From assembly GCF_024323335.1 (NCBI RefSeq), contig NC_066584.1:423875319-423939318 (forward strand): a DNA stretch of 64,000 nt. The letters run 5' to 3'. The translations under genes were made by a program, and so were the position numbers. This document shows, in pieces, positions 26,540 to 37,323 of this stretch. The DNA is from Lathyrus oleraceus (lineage: Eukaryota > Streptophyta > Magnoliopsida > Fabales > Fabaceae). The notes beneath the pieces were generated by a model. That model was not told the DNA's origin and made no database searches. It saw only the letters and a program-made list of their open reading frames with translations. Position 1 is the first letter of the stretch. Every line of letters begins with the position of its first letter.

Positions 26540-26559
26540 CGCCTAATTGAAACGTCCCC

Positions 26560-28560
26560 CTATTCCACATCCCGGTGCGTTAGCCTGCCTTCGAGGTCTC
26601 CCACAATTTTCCTGAGGTGTTTAGGCTCTTTGAGTGCTGACATAATGCAATGGTGGCTGGTGTTAATGTATGGTGGAAGGTCCAGCTGTATTTGATAAAT
26701 TTGTCATCATTTCTCCCCAATAGTTGGGGGTGTTGCCGCCAACGACACTGTCGTAATTGAGTTCGGTGTCCATGTTGTCGTAATTGGGTCGTTTTGGTTG
26801 AGTGGTTTGTGGACGGTATGGTCATCCGAATTGAGACATTGAATCGTTTCGAAAATGAAACAATGGTTCATGTGGTGTAATAAAGTCAAATAATGGTTGG
26901 ATGTTGTGGCGATGAGATGTTTGGGTGTTCATAAGTGGGGGGCTATGATGGGATGAGGTTGAATCGTATGAATCATCTAAGCTATGGACAGATGTGGTGG
27001 CTGTGTATGGTTGGTGGTGGTTAGGGTTTGGTTTCTGGTTTTGAGTTTGGGTGTGTGGCATGAATTGGTTGTGAGATTGGGTGGTTAGGTGTATATGGTA
27101 GGGTGATGGTGTGAGGTTGGTCATTGAGATTGGGTGGGTTGACATTGTTCTTGGGCGGGGATTTTTGTTGGGTGTTTGATGACGAAGCTCGTTGGCGTGG
27201 ATCAATCAAATACCTTGGCTCAAACACAAACTGTGGCATTGTAACTGACCTAAACCATACCATATAATGTTGAGTTGTTCTATCACCATGTATGATTGGT
27301 TCGTTTAAGATGTGATGTTGTCGATTCCTCCAATGACGACACATCTCTATTACGAAGTCTCTCCAATCGGAATAATCCCATTGGCCATCGACTCTTTGTT
27401 GATGCCAATCTCCTAAACACGTCGGAGGTTCTAGAATTTGTTGTTGCATACCGAAATACAATTTTACACGATTACTTTGGTGCATCTCCACAGTAGTGAA
27501 CCAGATGATTGGTGTTTTGAATGTCCAAACTGCAGCAGCATCATGGTTAACCTGATGATCAAGACCCTGATACGACCTCCAGATAAACTATATAAGTATT
27601 TGACATTATTAGAGGATATGTAATTGGATAAAAAATTTAAATCAAAAGTAGAGTTGTTTAGTAGTAATACATTGTCTGTTCCAATATGGTCTAAAAGATT
27701 GCAATAGACTACTACAGCATGTTTGGGACACCTGTTGTAGTTCATCCCCTTAACTGACCACCTAGATCGAAAAGATTGAAAATATATTAGTTGTAGTTAG
27801 TTGTAGTATAAAGTCTAACAAATTAGAATATTTAAGATAAACTTACTTTATTGAGTATGGGAATGTGAATGGCTTCTTGTTGACCGGGGCAAGTGATGGC
27901 ATTTTTGACCAACCTCATGCTTGTAGCAAATAGGCACAAGAATAAAACATACAAGTATTTTTTTGGCATTTTTACACAACGAACTATATAGATGGGTAAA
28001 ATAAGTGAACCCCAACTATATGTGCCTACTTTATTTATGTTTAGTAACAACGGCAAATACATAATATTTACCATATTACCAGTACTTCCAAGAAATAAAA
28101 TATTACCAAATAGAATCATAATATAACATCGAGCTTTAATTATCTTTTCATACTCAGTAGATTCTTTGTTTAATGTTATACTTGAATAATATTGTTTAAG
28201 ATATTTTAAATTAATACCTTAACTCCTAGGTTGACCCGAAGTATGTCATGTAGTTGTATCTTCACACAAAGGGGCACCCAACAATTCCTCGCATATAGAG
28301 GTATCTTGGTTAACTCTACCATTTACAGTCTTACCATCGATAGGTAGACCTAACAACATATAAACGTCCTCAAGTGTGACGGTACATTCACTGAAAGGAA
28401 GGTGAAATGTGTGGGTCTCGGATCTCCATCTTTCTAACAAAGTAAGAATAAATTTGTAGTCAATTGAGTATGAGACTATGTTGAGTAGATTACTAAAACC
28501 GCATCCTCGGAGATATGTTCTATCAAAGGATCGTGTGGTACATATTCATGTACACGACAT
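26560..28560 (-). pseudogene. Plant mobile domain (PMD, MAIN-like) gene, broken
   Basis: The minus strand from 28560 downward reads through a PMD protein in several pieces. The pieces include RTYLRGCGFSNLLNIV, then LLERWRSETHTFHLPFSECT, VTLEDVYMLLGLPIDG (28440-28246) and KYLKQYYSSITLNKESTEYE. They continue with IKARCYIMILFGNILF, LLLNINKVGTYSWGS, MNYNRCPKHAVV (27745) and FTTVEMHQSNRVKLYFGM, then DWRDFVIEMCRHWRNR and QFVFEPRYLIDPRQ (27491-27180), followed by a Pro/Asn/His-rich tail. In-frame stops near 28243 and 28225 and frame changes near 27.8, 27.5 and 27.1 kb break it. PMD occurs both in host proteins (Arabidopsis MAIN and MAIL1) and in transposons. The GCGCATGC-rich flanks here suggest a transposon setting. 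Confidence 0.75.
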
Positions 28561-28754
28561 CGAAATCTCTTTGAATCCTAACAAAAGATAATTAGGAAAT
28601 AAGTAAGAATAAGTAATAAACAATAGAGACATTTTATTAGGAAATAAGAATAAGTAATAAACAATATAGAACAAGTAATAACATACAAATATCATAATAT
28701 TATTGATTTTTCCTCGATGTTCATCATCCATGGTCAATAGAGAGATATTATTGC

Positions 28755-28885
28755 ATATATGTTGAATGTTGCAGATAGATTGAGTGTTGTAGATATGATG
28801 AGTGTTGTAGATATGATGAGTGTCGCAGATAGGTTGAGTGTTGCAGATATGTTGAGTGTTATAGATAGGTTGAATGTTGCAGTAT
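28755..28885. repeat. 18-bp minisatellite, about six units
   Basis: Repeats of the type GATATGATGAGTGTTGTA run across this stretch with small changes. On the minus strand they would encode a six-residue NTHHIY-like repeat, which is probably incidental. Confidence 0.8.
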
Positions 28886-28945
28886 TTATATATGTGAAAG
28901 TAAGTTGAGTGTAAGCTTGAGGGTAAGTTGCATTCACGTGAAAGT

Positions 28946-29060
28946 TTATTTTGCATGTGATGTATGTGAACACGCGTCATTGGTAAGGGCACATGAATGT
29001 CTTTTTGCATGTGATTTATGTGAACATGCGTCATTGGTAAGGGCGCATGTGTTTGTCCTT
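28946..29060. repeat. Two-copy ~57-bp tandem repeat with GCGTCATTGG words
   Basis: TTTTGCATGTGATGTATGTG and TTTTTGCATGTGATTTATGTG start two units, each followed by a CGCGTCATTGGTAAGGGC-like core. It belongs to a wider zone (28950-29300 and 30240-30420) rich in GCGC/CATGC words. Confidence 0.7.
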
Positions 29061-29422
29061 TTAGAGAGGGGGAATCCTGCAGGGCGCATGCCTTGTCTTG
29101 TTATGGCACATGCATTGTTTTCTAAGACCATGCGCCATTGATAAGGGCACATATGTTAGACAGTGAAAATAGAATCATATAGGAATCGTAGAAGAGATTC
29201 TTGTAGTCTGAACCCTAGGCTTATGCATGCAATATTCTTCGTATAAGCCACTGCAAATGGCGCATAAGTTATATCCATATAGCATACGCCAGTCCCTTTG
29301 GCGCATACCTTGATTTATGGTTATTCATTATTTACCATATTTAATTGCATGTTAATACGTGATCAATGCACTCACCATCAAACACTAAACTTGCATCTTA
29401 CAAAAATATCTTCATCACCACA

Positions 29423-29710
29423 TTACATGATCAATGCTCATACCGATGGTGAAATATTTGAGTGTCAGTTATTCGATTTTTGCTTTTGTAACACAGAATT
29501 AACTCGATTTACAATAAATAGACGATCAAATTTTTCACATTTGAAACAAAGAATAGAAAATAAATTGCAGTGTAGCCAAGTGGGATAAATCATCTACAAA
29601 AATCCGGTGTTTTTTGCAGACAACCAAGTAAAATTTTATCAGTACTAACTGTCCCAGTGTTGGAACAAGCACAACAAGATAATTTTAATTGTAACTCTTT
29701 TGCTTTATAT
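29423..29710 (+). pseudogene. Possible MULE transposase N-terminal (PB1-like) fragment
   Basis: A plus-strand frame from an ATG at 29427 reads MINAHTDGEIFECQL, then FCFCNTELTRFTINRRSNFSHLKQRIENKL. A stop follows, after which the same frame continues IIYKNPVFFADNQVKFYQY. The order of an NTEL-type strand, an arginine-rich strand, the LKQRIENKL helix and a Y-x-x-P strand resembles the PB1-like domain at the start of many legume MULE transposases. Nothing further downstream of the transposase is recognised. It may equally be chance similarity. Confidence 0.35.
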
Positions 29711-29836
29711 TAAAAACAACATTCATTTTATATGATAAGTAGAACAAATACAATAATTAAACAACAACACAAGAAACTACAACAAATAAAATAACATCAC
29801 AAACAAATACAACATATAAACAACATAATTATGTGA

Positions 29837-30140
29837 TTAAACCATCAAAACAGTTTTGTGATAAGTATACATCATCCTATGAACGTCTATGTCAGTTTTA
29901 ATATTGACCCAGAAACGAACTTCTCCATTTTGGTTGAACGTCGTATCGAGCCATTGAATTCTTCTGATCCTTTCACCATCTGTAATGTCTCCATCTAACC
30001 AATAATTTAATGTCCTATTAAGATGTTCGAACGCATCTATATTTCAAAGTCGGATCTTCATCGGAGGTTGCATTGTTGAAAAGATTAAAATCGACATTTT
30101 TCTTGTGAATATAAGGACGCAAGTATGAATATGAAGACAT
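29837..30140 (-). pseudogene. Small unrecognised gene, about 100 codons, one frameshift
   Basis: It starts at an ATG at 30140 (MSSYSYLRPYIHKKNVDFNL) and reads to YRCVRTS. In the +1 frame it then continues directly with FEHLNRTLNYWLDGDITDG, GERIRRIQWLDTTFNQNGEV and VRFWVNIKTDIDVHRMMYTY, ending at a stop at 29837. The two halves read as a single soluble, charged protein interrupted by one frameshift near 30045. It has a TATA box about 86 bp upstream and a pyrimidine-rich leader. I do not recognise the family. It lies upstream of, and on the same strand as, the PMD pseudogene, between blocks of GCGC/CATGC repeats, so both may belong to one transposon. Confidence 0.5.
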
Positions 30141-30225
30141 TTTAAATAAAATTGAAGGAGATAGAAGGAAAATGGAAAGAGGGGGTAAGAAGTTATGTGA
30201 AAAATTATGGGAGGGTGATATTGTG

Positions 30226-30233
30226 TATTTATA
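30226..30233 (-). promoter_or_regulatory. TATA box of the small unrecognised gene
   Basis: The minus strand reads TATAAATA about 86 bp before the ATG at 30140, followed by a CT-rich leader. The spacing fits a plant core promoter. Confidence 0.5.
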
Positions 30234-30239
30234 GATGGA

Positions 30240-30420
30240 GTGGTGGAGCAGTAGGCACATGCATTGGCGCACACATAAAGTGGACTATGCATGCGCCATG
30301 GCATGTGACGCATACACATGCATGCACCACTTCTACTAGCGCATTGACCATGGATGCGCTAGTGCATGTAGCGCTAATGAATAACATTTTCATTGGATGT
30401 GCCAATGCAAGTGGCGTCTA
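30240..30420. repeat. CATGCGCC/GGCGCATG-rich block
   Basis: Repeated short words such as GCATTGGCGCA, GCATGCGCCATGGC and ATGCGCTAGTGCATG occur over 180 bp. Similar words lie at 26270-26400, 28950-29300, 34300-34400 and 34537-34550. Confidence 0.6.
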
Positions 30421-30691
30421 GGTTAGATGTTTTTTGAAAAGTGGTTATTTTGGTAAATATTTTGAAAAATGGTTAATTTAAAATTTTAATTGAAAAAATA
30501 GGTTATTTTAAAAAAAATGATTATTTTAAAAAAAATAACTATTTTAGAGTTTTAATTGAAAAAATAGGTTCTTTTAAAAAAATCTAACTAAAATATTACT
30601 TTTGTTGGAAAAAAAGGCATGTCCCTAATGGCATGTTCAAACTAAACATTAAAATAAACAAAATGTTGCCTTCAGCTTATACAATAATAAG

Positions 30692-30766
<75 letters not shown>
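30692..30766. repeat. (AT)n microsatellite, about 75 bp
   Basis: An uninterrupted TA dinucleotide run. Confidence 0.97.
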
Positions 30767-30769
<3 letters not shown>

Positions 30770-30770
<1 letters not shown>

Positions 30771-31490
30771 TTGTGTCATCTTAACAAGTGTATGATTTCA
30801 AACTTGACTAATTTAGTTTTAATTTTAAAATATTGTTAAATGATTTTGAAAAGTGTGAATTCTATAAGATAAATTTGAAAGTGCAATCACGATATCGTTT
30901 CGTATCACTTTGTGTTTTGAGATTTTTATCAATTTGAATATAATTGTCTTATTATGTTTGCGTATTTGTAACTTGTCTCTCGTTTTTTATTTGTGTGCTT
31001 GTACAGTATTAATATTTCATTTGTATTGTAATCGTTTCAGCTATTGTGATATGTACTACTAAGAACCCTCTTTGGTGAATAAGAATTTGTTTTGATCCAT
31101 GATATTGTTTCTTTTTTTAGCCTAGTAAGTTGCTACTTTGTTGTTTCATCAGGCGTTGCTTGAATCACAAGTTAGAACTCTTAAATTTGGATTTTCAGTT
31201 GCTTGATTCGAAAAGTGTAAAATATGATTTGAATTATAAGTTGTGAGAAAATCAGGGGTTGCCTTTGACTATTTGATCTGAATCACAAAATAAAAGGGAT
31301 TCGAATCACAACCTCATGTGATCTAAATCAAGTGTAAAAATTGATTTGAATCAATTGTCCTTTTGAAGTCATATTTAGGCTTTTCTCAAATTGATTTGAA
31401 TCATAATTTCTTCTTTATTCGAATTAAGGTTTCACAAGACCCATTTTCCATCCTTTATTTTAATAGTTGTTTTCCTTTATAAAAATAACA
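30770..31490. other. AT-rich spacer, no gene seen
   Basis: No coding frame or RNA gene is recognised. A few short GATTCGAATCA-like words recur around 31150-31420. Confidence 0.5.
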
Positions 31491-31499
31491 AGTGAGTGA

Positions 31500-32520
31500 A
31501 ATATATGGGTGAAACCCATAAAGACAATGATGTAATTTTGTCTTCCCTTCTTAGTCTGTCCATACCCATCACCATGAATCTTTCTCTTCTTCTCTAGAAC
31601 AAATTCTTGGGTGTATTCAATGTTAGATTCACTTTCTTTTTTGTTTCATCTTGTTCATGTACAATTTGTTGTTATTGCTTGTGAATTAGCAAGAGTGAGT
31701 TGATTAACCTTGCGTGTTCATCGTGATTGATTAAGCTCATGATAACAATTGAAAACCAAGACTCATTCACATTCATCTAATCCCTTGACTAACACCTTGT
31801 ACTTTTAGGTTTATTTGTGAGATATTATAGAATTGTTTATCATACTCATCCTTAGTTTATTCCTTTATTGAGGACCTTAATCTTTAAATATTGAGTGATT
31901 GAAGGAGACTAGTGGTACATTAGGGTATCTAATATTTTTTGTGTGAAGTTTGTTGTTTGTAACAAGTGCAAGTATCATTTATTGAATGTAGTTTGGTCTT
32001 CTTTATTATTGATCAAGAAGGGAGTTTCTCAATATACTCCACGGAAGACTTTGGCGAGATCAAGTATCAATGGTCTATAAGGCAGAGTTGGAAGTTTTCC
32101 TTCTTTGGTATCGTTGGAGAAAGATTGCTCGTAGACAAAGTTAGGAGTTGTTCAATATACATTCAGTTAATGGCAATCGCTCAGACAAGAAATCAGTGAG
32201 ATCAGAGGAATCGCTACACACGAGTACTTGGGGGTTATTGTGGATAACGGAGTTATTGAATCAAGATCTTGAGAGATCTTGTTTTTGTTAGCAGTTTAAG
32301 TATTTGCATCAACAGAAGGAATTATCATGTGATAGTTAGTTGTAACCAAAATGCTTGTATCAAAGTTATCAAAAAAGTGGAAGATCGTGATTATTTTCCA
32401 GTGGTTAATTAACACCACTAAAGAGTGGAGTAGGCAAAATGAGGTCGAACACCGAACCACTATATATCTTTGTGTATCTTTTCTCATTCCCTCAACTTCT
32501 TTATTTTCTAGCATCCATTA
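31500..32520 (+). mobile_element. Possible copia LTR or leader remnant
   Basis: The sequence GAGTGGAGTAGGCAAAATGAGG followed by TCGAACACCGAACCACTATA (about 32413-32462) resembles the transcription-start/U5 region of copia LTRs (GTGGACGTAGGC...CCGAACCACG), and a copia reverse transcriptase remnant in the same direction follows at 32970. Neither LTR end nor a primer site is identified, so this is tentative. Confidence 0.3.
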
Positions 32521-32969
32521 ATTTTGTTATTGCATATATTTCATAATTGCATTGCTTGTATGCCACATAAGATAGACTTTACTTATATAGATTTCATGTA
32601 TAAGCTTAGGTATATGGTGTATCAATCTTATAGAACCATCATGAATCCAATTATGGCTTGATAGAACATCTATGTGAAGTTTTTAATTTGCTTTGTTCAA
32701 AGCAGCTTTAGTTGCCTTGTGATTGACTTGCATTATAAGAAATCAAATTCTTAGTGACATTTGTATTATCTCACCCAGTTTAATTCATTGAGATGCTTTC
32801 AAGCTCTCTTGTTTTTGTATTTTACTTCTGCATTTCTAAGAAGTTGTGTCTTCCTTAAATGCATATTTGTCGCAAGAAGGAAAAAATAATGAGATGGACT
32901 ATTTAGAGAGTAACAAGACCTACATTTATAATATTTGTCTCATTTTTTATAGCCAATAATATGTAAAAT

Positions 32970-33750
32970 GATTTTAAAGAAGAAACTTAAACTTGATGGA
33001 ATGTTTTATAAATTCAAGGCTCGTCTTATAGACAAGAGTTTTTGACAAAGTGAAAATATAGGTTTCTTCTACACTTTTTCTCCAAACACGATAATAGCAG
33101 CTACTAGATTACAAATACCTCTTTCATTTATTTGAGATTTACTAATACACAAAATGAATGTTGAAACTAATTTTCTAAATAGTGAGCTTGAAGAATAAAT
33201 TTAGATGGAAAACCTGAAGACTTTGTATCATGGACAAAAAGATAAGGTATATAAGTTAGACATGTCTATGTATAATATTAAATAAATCTTAACAATGGCA
33301 TACAAATGTTTTCAATTTTATTATATCAAAAATGTTTAAAATAAACCAAAGTGATAAATGCATTTATTAAAAAAATAGTGGATGCATTACCATACGTCTT
33401 TACGTAAATGACTTACACGTATTTTGATTAAATATTTATGTAAATGCATTTTGAAAGTCCTCAAAGAAGCAGATGTAATTCTTTTTAATTAAAATTATTA
33501 GATCAAAAATTAGAATTTATTTAGATTAGTCTCACTATGTTATGAATATCTTAAAGAAATACAATAACTTTGATTGTAAACATGCTTGCACACCATATGA
33601 TTCAATTTTAAAATCTTATAAGAACACTTATGAAAGTTTATAACAATTAAAATATGTGAGCATCATGGGTAACCTCAAGCTTACTATAGAGTGTACCAAA
33701 CTAGTCATTACCAATGACATAGTACTAATATGTTGGTTCATTAGTGAACA
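32970..33750 (+). pseudogene. Copia reverse transcriptase remnant, plus strand, heavily decayed
   Basis: In plus-strand translation with many stops and shifts the copia polymerase order is still visible. First comes FYKFKARLIDKSF, then FYTFSPNTIIAATRLQIPL, MNVETNFLNSELEE, CITIRLYVNDLHVF (the YVDD site, reading YVND) and SHYVMNILKKYNNFDCK, followed by ACTPYDSILKSYKNTYESL. These correspond to reverse transcriptase motifs and the linker towards RNase H of Tnt1-94-like copia elements. The fragment breaks off at 33750, exactly where the dispersed duplication (copy B) begins. No RNase H follows. Confidence 0.7.
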
Positions 33751-33754
33751 TGGT

Positions 33755-34536
33755 ACAAATACTAGTACATCCTAATATTGAAAATGTAGATTCAAAAACT
33801 AGAACACCAATTATAGAAAACTATGTCATATAGCACACAAGTGAAGGGACAAGTCAAGCTTTTTTCCGCAAGTTAACTTGATCGAATAATAAATATTTAT
33901 TGTAACTATTGAAATCAACATTGTTAGTAAACCAAATGGATGATGGATCCAAACTGGCACCTTCTGCCATGTCTTCTATCATCGTGTCATACAGATTTGC
34001 TGAAGAAAAGAAAGGGTTGATGGAGATTCTCACACCACTAAAATTATTTATCCTAGAGATGTGGAATTTCAGTTTACTCTTGAAAGCAATTGATTCAAGA
34101 ACATGAAGCATGCTCTAACATAAAAAAGAATATAGTTTTCTTATTTCTTTTGAATAAGGTTGAATTCACTAAAACTATTGGGACATGATTTGAACATCAT
34201 AACTTAAAAAAAAATTAGAATAACTAAGTATTTTAATTTAATTTCTAAAACAACTATTATTTCAAATTATTTACTAAGATAATCAAGTTTCATGCACATA
34301 TCTAAAGCATACGTCAGTCATTGAGCATAGGCGCCAATAGGCGCAGGCATGCGGTGGAGTCAATGCAATTGGTGCATAGTTACTATATATCATATGTATG
34401 CGTCATTGAATGTGGACATGCTATATATAAAAAAAAATAGATTTTATACTTATAAATAAATAGATAAATAAAAAATAATTATTAATATTATGATATAAAG
34501 TTAAAATACATAACAATTGACAAGAAAATCAATGAC
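33755..34536. repeat. Dispersed duplication, copy B
   Basis: A 782-bp partner of 25778-26539. Its left edge truncates a copia remnant and its right edge (AAAATCAATGAC, then TGGCGCATGCACAC) joins the old minus-strand copia element. Both abrupt edges suggest insertion of a defined unit, although no clear target-site duplication was found. Confidence 0.85.
33854..34111 (-). CDS. Unrecognised 85-codon frame in duplication copy B
   Basis: An open minus frame begins MLHVLESIAFKSKLKFHI, continues with INNFSGVRISINPFFSSANL and MIEDMAEGASLDPSSIWFTN, and ends at a stop at 33854. Its composition looks like a globular protein and not AT-rich noise. The same frame exists in copy A but there a stop replaces the Trp, and several other residues differ. 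I do not recognise a family. It could be a gene fragment captured by a transposon. Expression and function are unknown. Confidence 0.3.
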   Translation of the reverse strand: MLHVLESIAFKSKLKFHISRINNFSGVRISINPFFSSANLYDTMIEDMAEGASLDPSSIWFTNNVDFNSYNKYLLFDQVNLRKKA

Positions 34537-35330
34537 TGGCGCATGCACACTTTGAGCTCACACAACACCTCCAATTTCTCTAGTGGAGTACTTAAAGTAC
34601 CTCAGAAACATCATAAGCATCTTCAGTATGAACAAGTTAGCCTGAAGAAGATATTGATGAAACAACTTGTAGTAGATGAGGGATTTGTGGTTAAGGTTGA
34701 GACGATGAAGAAGAACCAAGAGCATTTCTTTGAGGAGTTGTAGTGCCTTGTTGTTGAGCTTGTTCTTGAACAAGTTGAGTAGATTGTTGAGAAGATTCTA
34801 TTTTTGACAAAGAAAGGGTTTAGGATTGCTGATAATTTTTCAGCTCAAAGAGTGAAAGTATAGGTTGTGATAGTAGCGAAAGTGTGTGAAGTGAATGAAA
34901 TGGGTTTAATTAGAGATTTTGCAATCATGACAAAAATAAAGAATACAACAAAAGAATATGATAAGGGGTAAAACGTGAAAAATTTACCTAATCAAAAGGT
35001 ATATTCACCCAACGTGGCACATTAGTACATCGGAAACAGTTCAGTTTTTTAAGGCAGTTATCTTAAAATATGTTCCACTAATCGAGACTGATTGACAACT
35101 ATTTAATGCAAAACTATTTAGTATCCAGAGTACATGTTTGTTTAACCAAACAAACTCTGACTGAATGCATATGAACTTATGAAACCTTCTCACTTCAGAA
35201 GACTCACACGTTTAGAGCCAAAAATAAATCTTAGAGTCTCATATAACCATTTTGATAAATTAACATTTTGAGAAGAACATCTTTTTCATTCTAGACATTA
35301 GTCCATTTTAAAATATTTCAGAATCAAAAA
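34537..35330 (-). pseudogene. Old copia element, region 3' of pol with a Gln/Ser-rich frame
   Basis: On the minus strand, downstream of the RNase H end, a leader-like CT-rich stretch is followed from about 34806 by a frame reading ESSQQSTQLVQEQAQQQG, TTTPQRNALGSSSSSQP, a stop, then PQIPHLLQVVSSISSS. The start codon position reads ATA. A Gln/Ser-rich product downstream of pol is the place where some Sirevirus-type copia elements carry an extra frame. This is position and composition only. The piece is cut at 34537 by the duplication, so the 3' LTR is missing. Confidence 0.4.
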
Positions 35331-37323
35331 CAAATATATCTTCAGTAAGGGGTTTTGTAAAGATATCAGCACATTGATGGTCTATATAAATAAATTTTAG
35401 ATTTAAAATTCCCTTCTAAACATAGTCATGTATAAAGTGATGTTTTATCTCAATATGTTTAACTCTAGAATAAAAAATGGGATTCTTAGATAAATAAATA
35501 ACATAAGTATTATCATATAGTATAGGAATATTACTCTTATATATCTGGAAATCTTCTAGCTGTCTTTTCCTTCAGAGCATCTGAGTGTTGCATTCAAAAG
35601 TTGCAATATATTCGGCTTCAACAGTTGATAGTGTTACTGTTGATTGCCTTTTGCTGGACTGTGAGATAAGGTTGTCTCTCAGAAACTGACAACTTCCAGA
35701 TGTTCTTTTTCTCTCAAGTCTATTTCAGTGTAATCAGCATCACAATAACCCACTAGCTCATAATATTTATATTTTCTATAACATAAGCCAAGGTTTGTCG
35801 TACCTTTAAGATACCTGAAGATCCTCTTAACATCTGTTAAGTGGGACTCTCTAGGATCTGATTGGAAGCGAGCATACAAACAGACACTAAACAAAATGTC
35901 AGGTCTATAAGCAATCAAGTATAAGAGAGAACAAATCATACCTTTCTATTCCTTATGTTCTACCTTAGCATTTACCTCATCCTTCTCAAGGATACATGTA
36001 TAATGCATATGAGTTTTTGACATTTTGCGTTCTGACATGTCAAACTTCTTCAGAAGTTCCTTGGTGTACTTGCTCTGATGGATGTATCTTTCTTCTGGAC
36101 TCTGATTGATTTGAATCCCTAGAAAGAACTTAGGTTCTCCCATCAGACTCATCTCAAACTCTGCCTGCATAGACTTAGCAAATTTGTTGCACAAAATAGC
36201 ATTAGCATAACCAAATGATATCATTAACATAAATTTGAACAAAAAGGATATCATTTTTGAATGACTTACAGAAAAGAGTTGTATCAACCTTCCCTTTGGT
36301 GAAATCATTTTCTAAGAGAAAATTGATTAGTCTTTCATACCATCCAGGAGTTTGTTTTAGACCATACAATGATTTCTTAAGTTTGAAAATGAAATAAGGA
36401 TTTTTAGGATTTTCAGAAATAGGGGGTTGGTGTACATACACTTCTTCGGTAATGTAACCATTCAGAAATACACTCTTAACATCCATCGGATATAAGATGA
36501 TGTTATGATTAACAACCAAGGAAATTAAGAAACAAATAGACTCTAACCTGGAAATTGGTGCAAAGGTTTCTATATAGTCAATCCCTTTTTGTTAACTATA
36601 ACATTGTGTTACCAGTCAAGCCTTGTTTCATACTACTTCTCCTTGTTCATTCAACTTGTTTCTGAAGACCCACTTTGTTCCAATAACGTGAGTTCCTTTA
36701 GGTCTTGGCACCATATCCCATACATCATTTCTAAAGAATTGATTGAGTTCTTCTTGCATAGCCAGAATCCGTTATGTATCCATAAGCACTTCATCAACTG
36801 ATGTAGGTTCTATTAGGGACACCAAACCCAGAAGAGTCTCTTCAGAAGGTTTGAAAGAGTATTTGGTTCTGACAGGTTCATAGTTATCTCCAATGATCAA
36901 TTCTTCATAATGTGAAGATCTCTATTTGTACCTTCTCATAGGAGTATGAGCTTCAACAACTTCTGGTTGATGAGCTTCAGAGTCTTTTGCTTTAACATAT
37001 TATATTTAGCCTTTGAAGTCTTTTCTTTGGAACCTGAATAAGTGATCTCCAGATCTGCAAATTTCTCAACTAGCTTTGACTTTTCAGAGTCAAGCTTATC
37101 ATTGAATTTGAAATGGATTGATTCTTTAACAATATGTGTCTCACTGTTATATATTATATAGCCTTTTGAATGTTAAGAGTATCCTAACATGATGCACTTA
37201 TGTGCCTTAGAATCAAACTTCCACAAATTCTCCATAGTGTTCAACATAAAACAAGAACATCCAAAAGGATGAAAATATGAAATGTTGGGCTCTAAATTCT
37301 TCCACAATTTATAAGGAGTCTTA
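35331..37323 (-). pseudogene. Old copia element: integrase C-terminus, reverse transcriptase and RNase H
   Basis: Minus-strand fragments give copia pol in order. Integrase C-terminal sequence (TPYKLWKNLEPNISYFHPFG) begins at 37323, directly continuing the piece at 45424. Reverse transcriptase follows at 36519-35946 with MDVKSVFLNGYITEEVYVHQ, SLYGLKQTPGWYERL and QIYVNDIIW, where the catalytic YVDD reads YVND. The linker and RNase H follow at 35939-35331, with RPDILFSVCLYARFQSDP, GYCDADYTEIDLREKE, LSTVEAEYIA and finally CADIFTKPLTEDIF. Stops and shifts are frequent. The element is dead and interrupted by the gypsy insertion at 37324. Confidence 0.85.

Noticed and set aside
28546..29034. A 162-codon minus frame with repeated NTHHIYN units
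   Set aside because: It is the translation of the 18-bp and ~57-bp tandem repeats, not a conserved protein.
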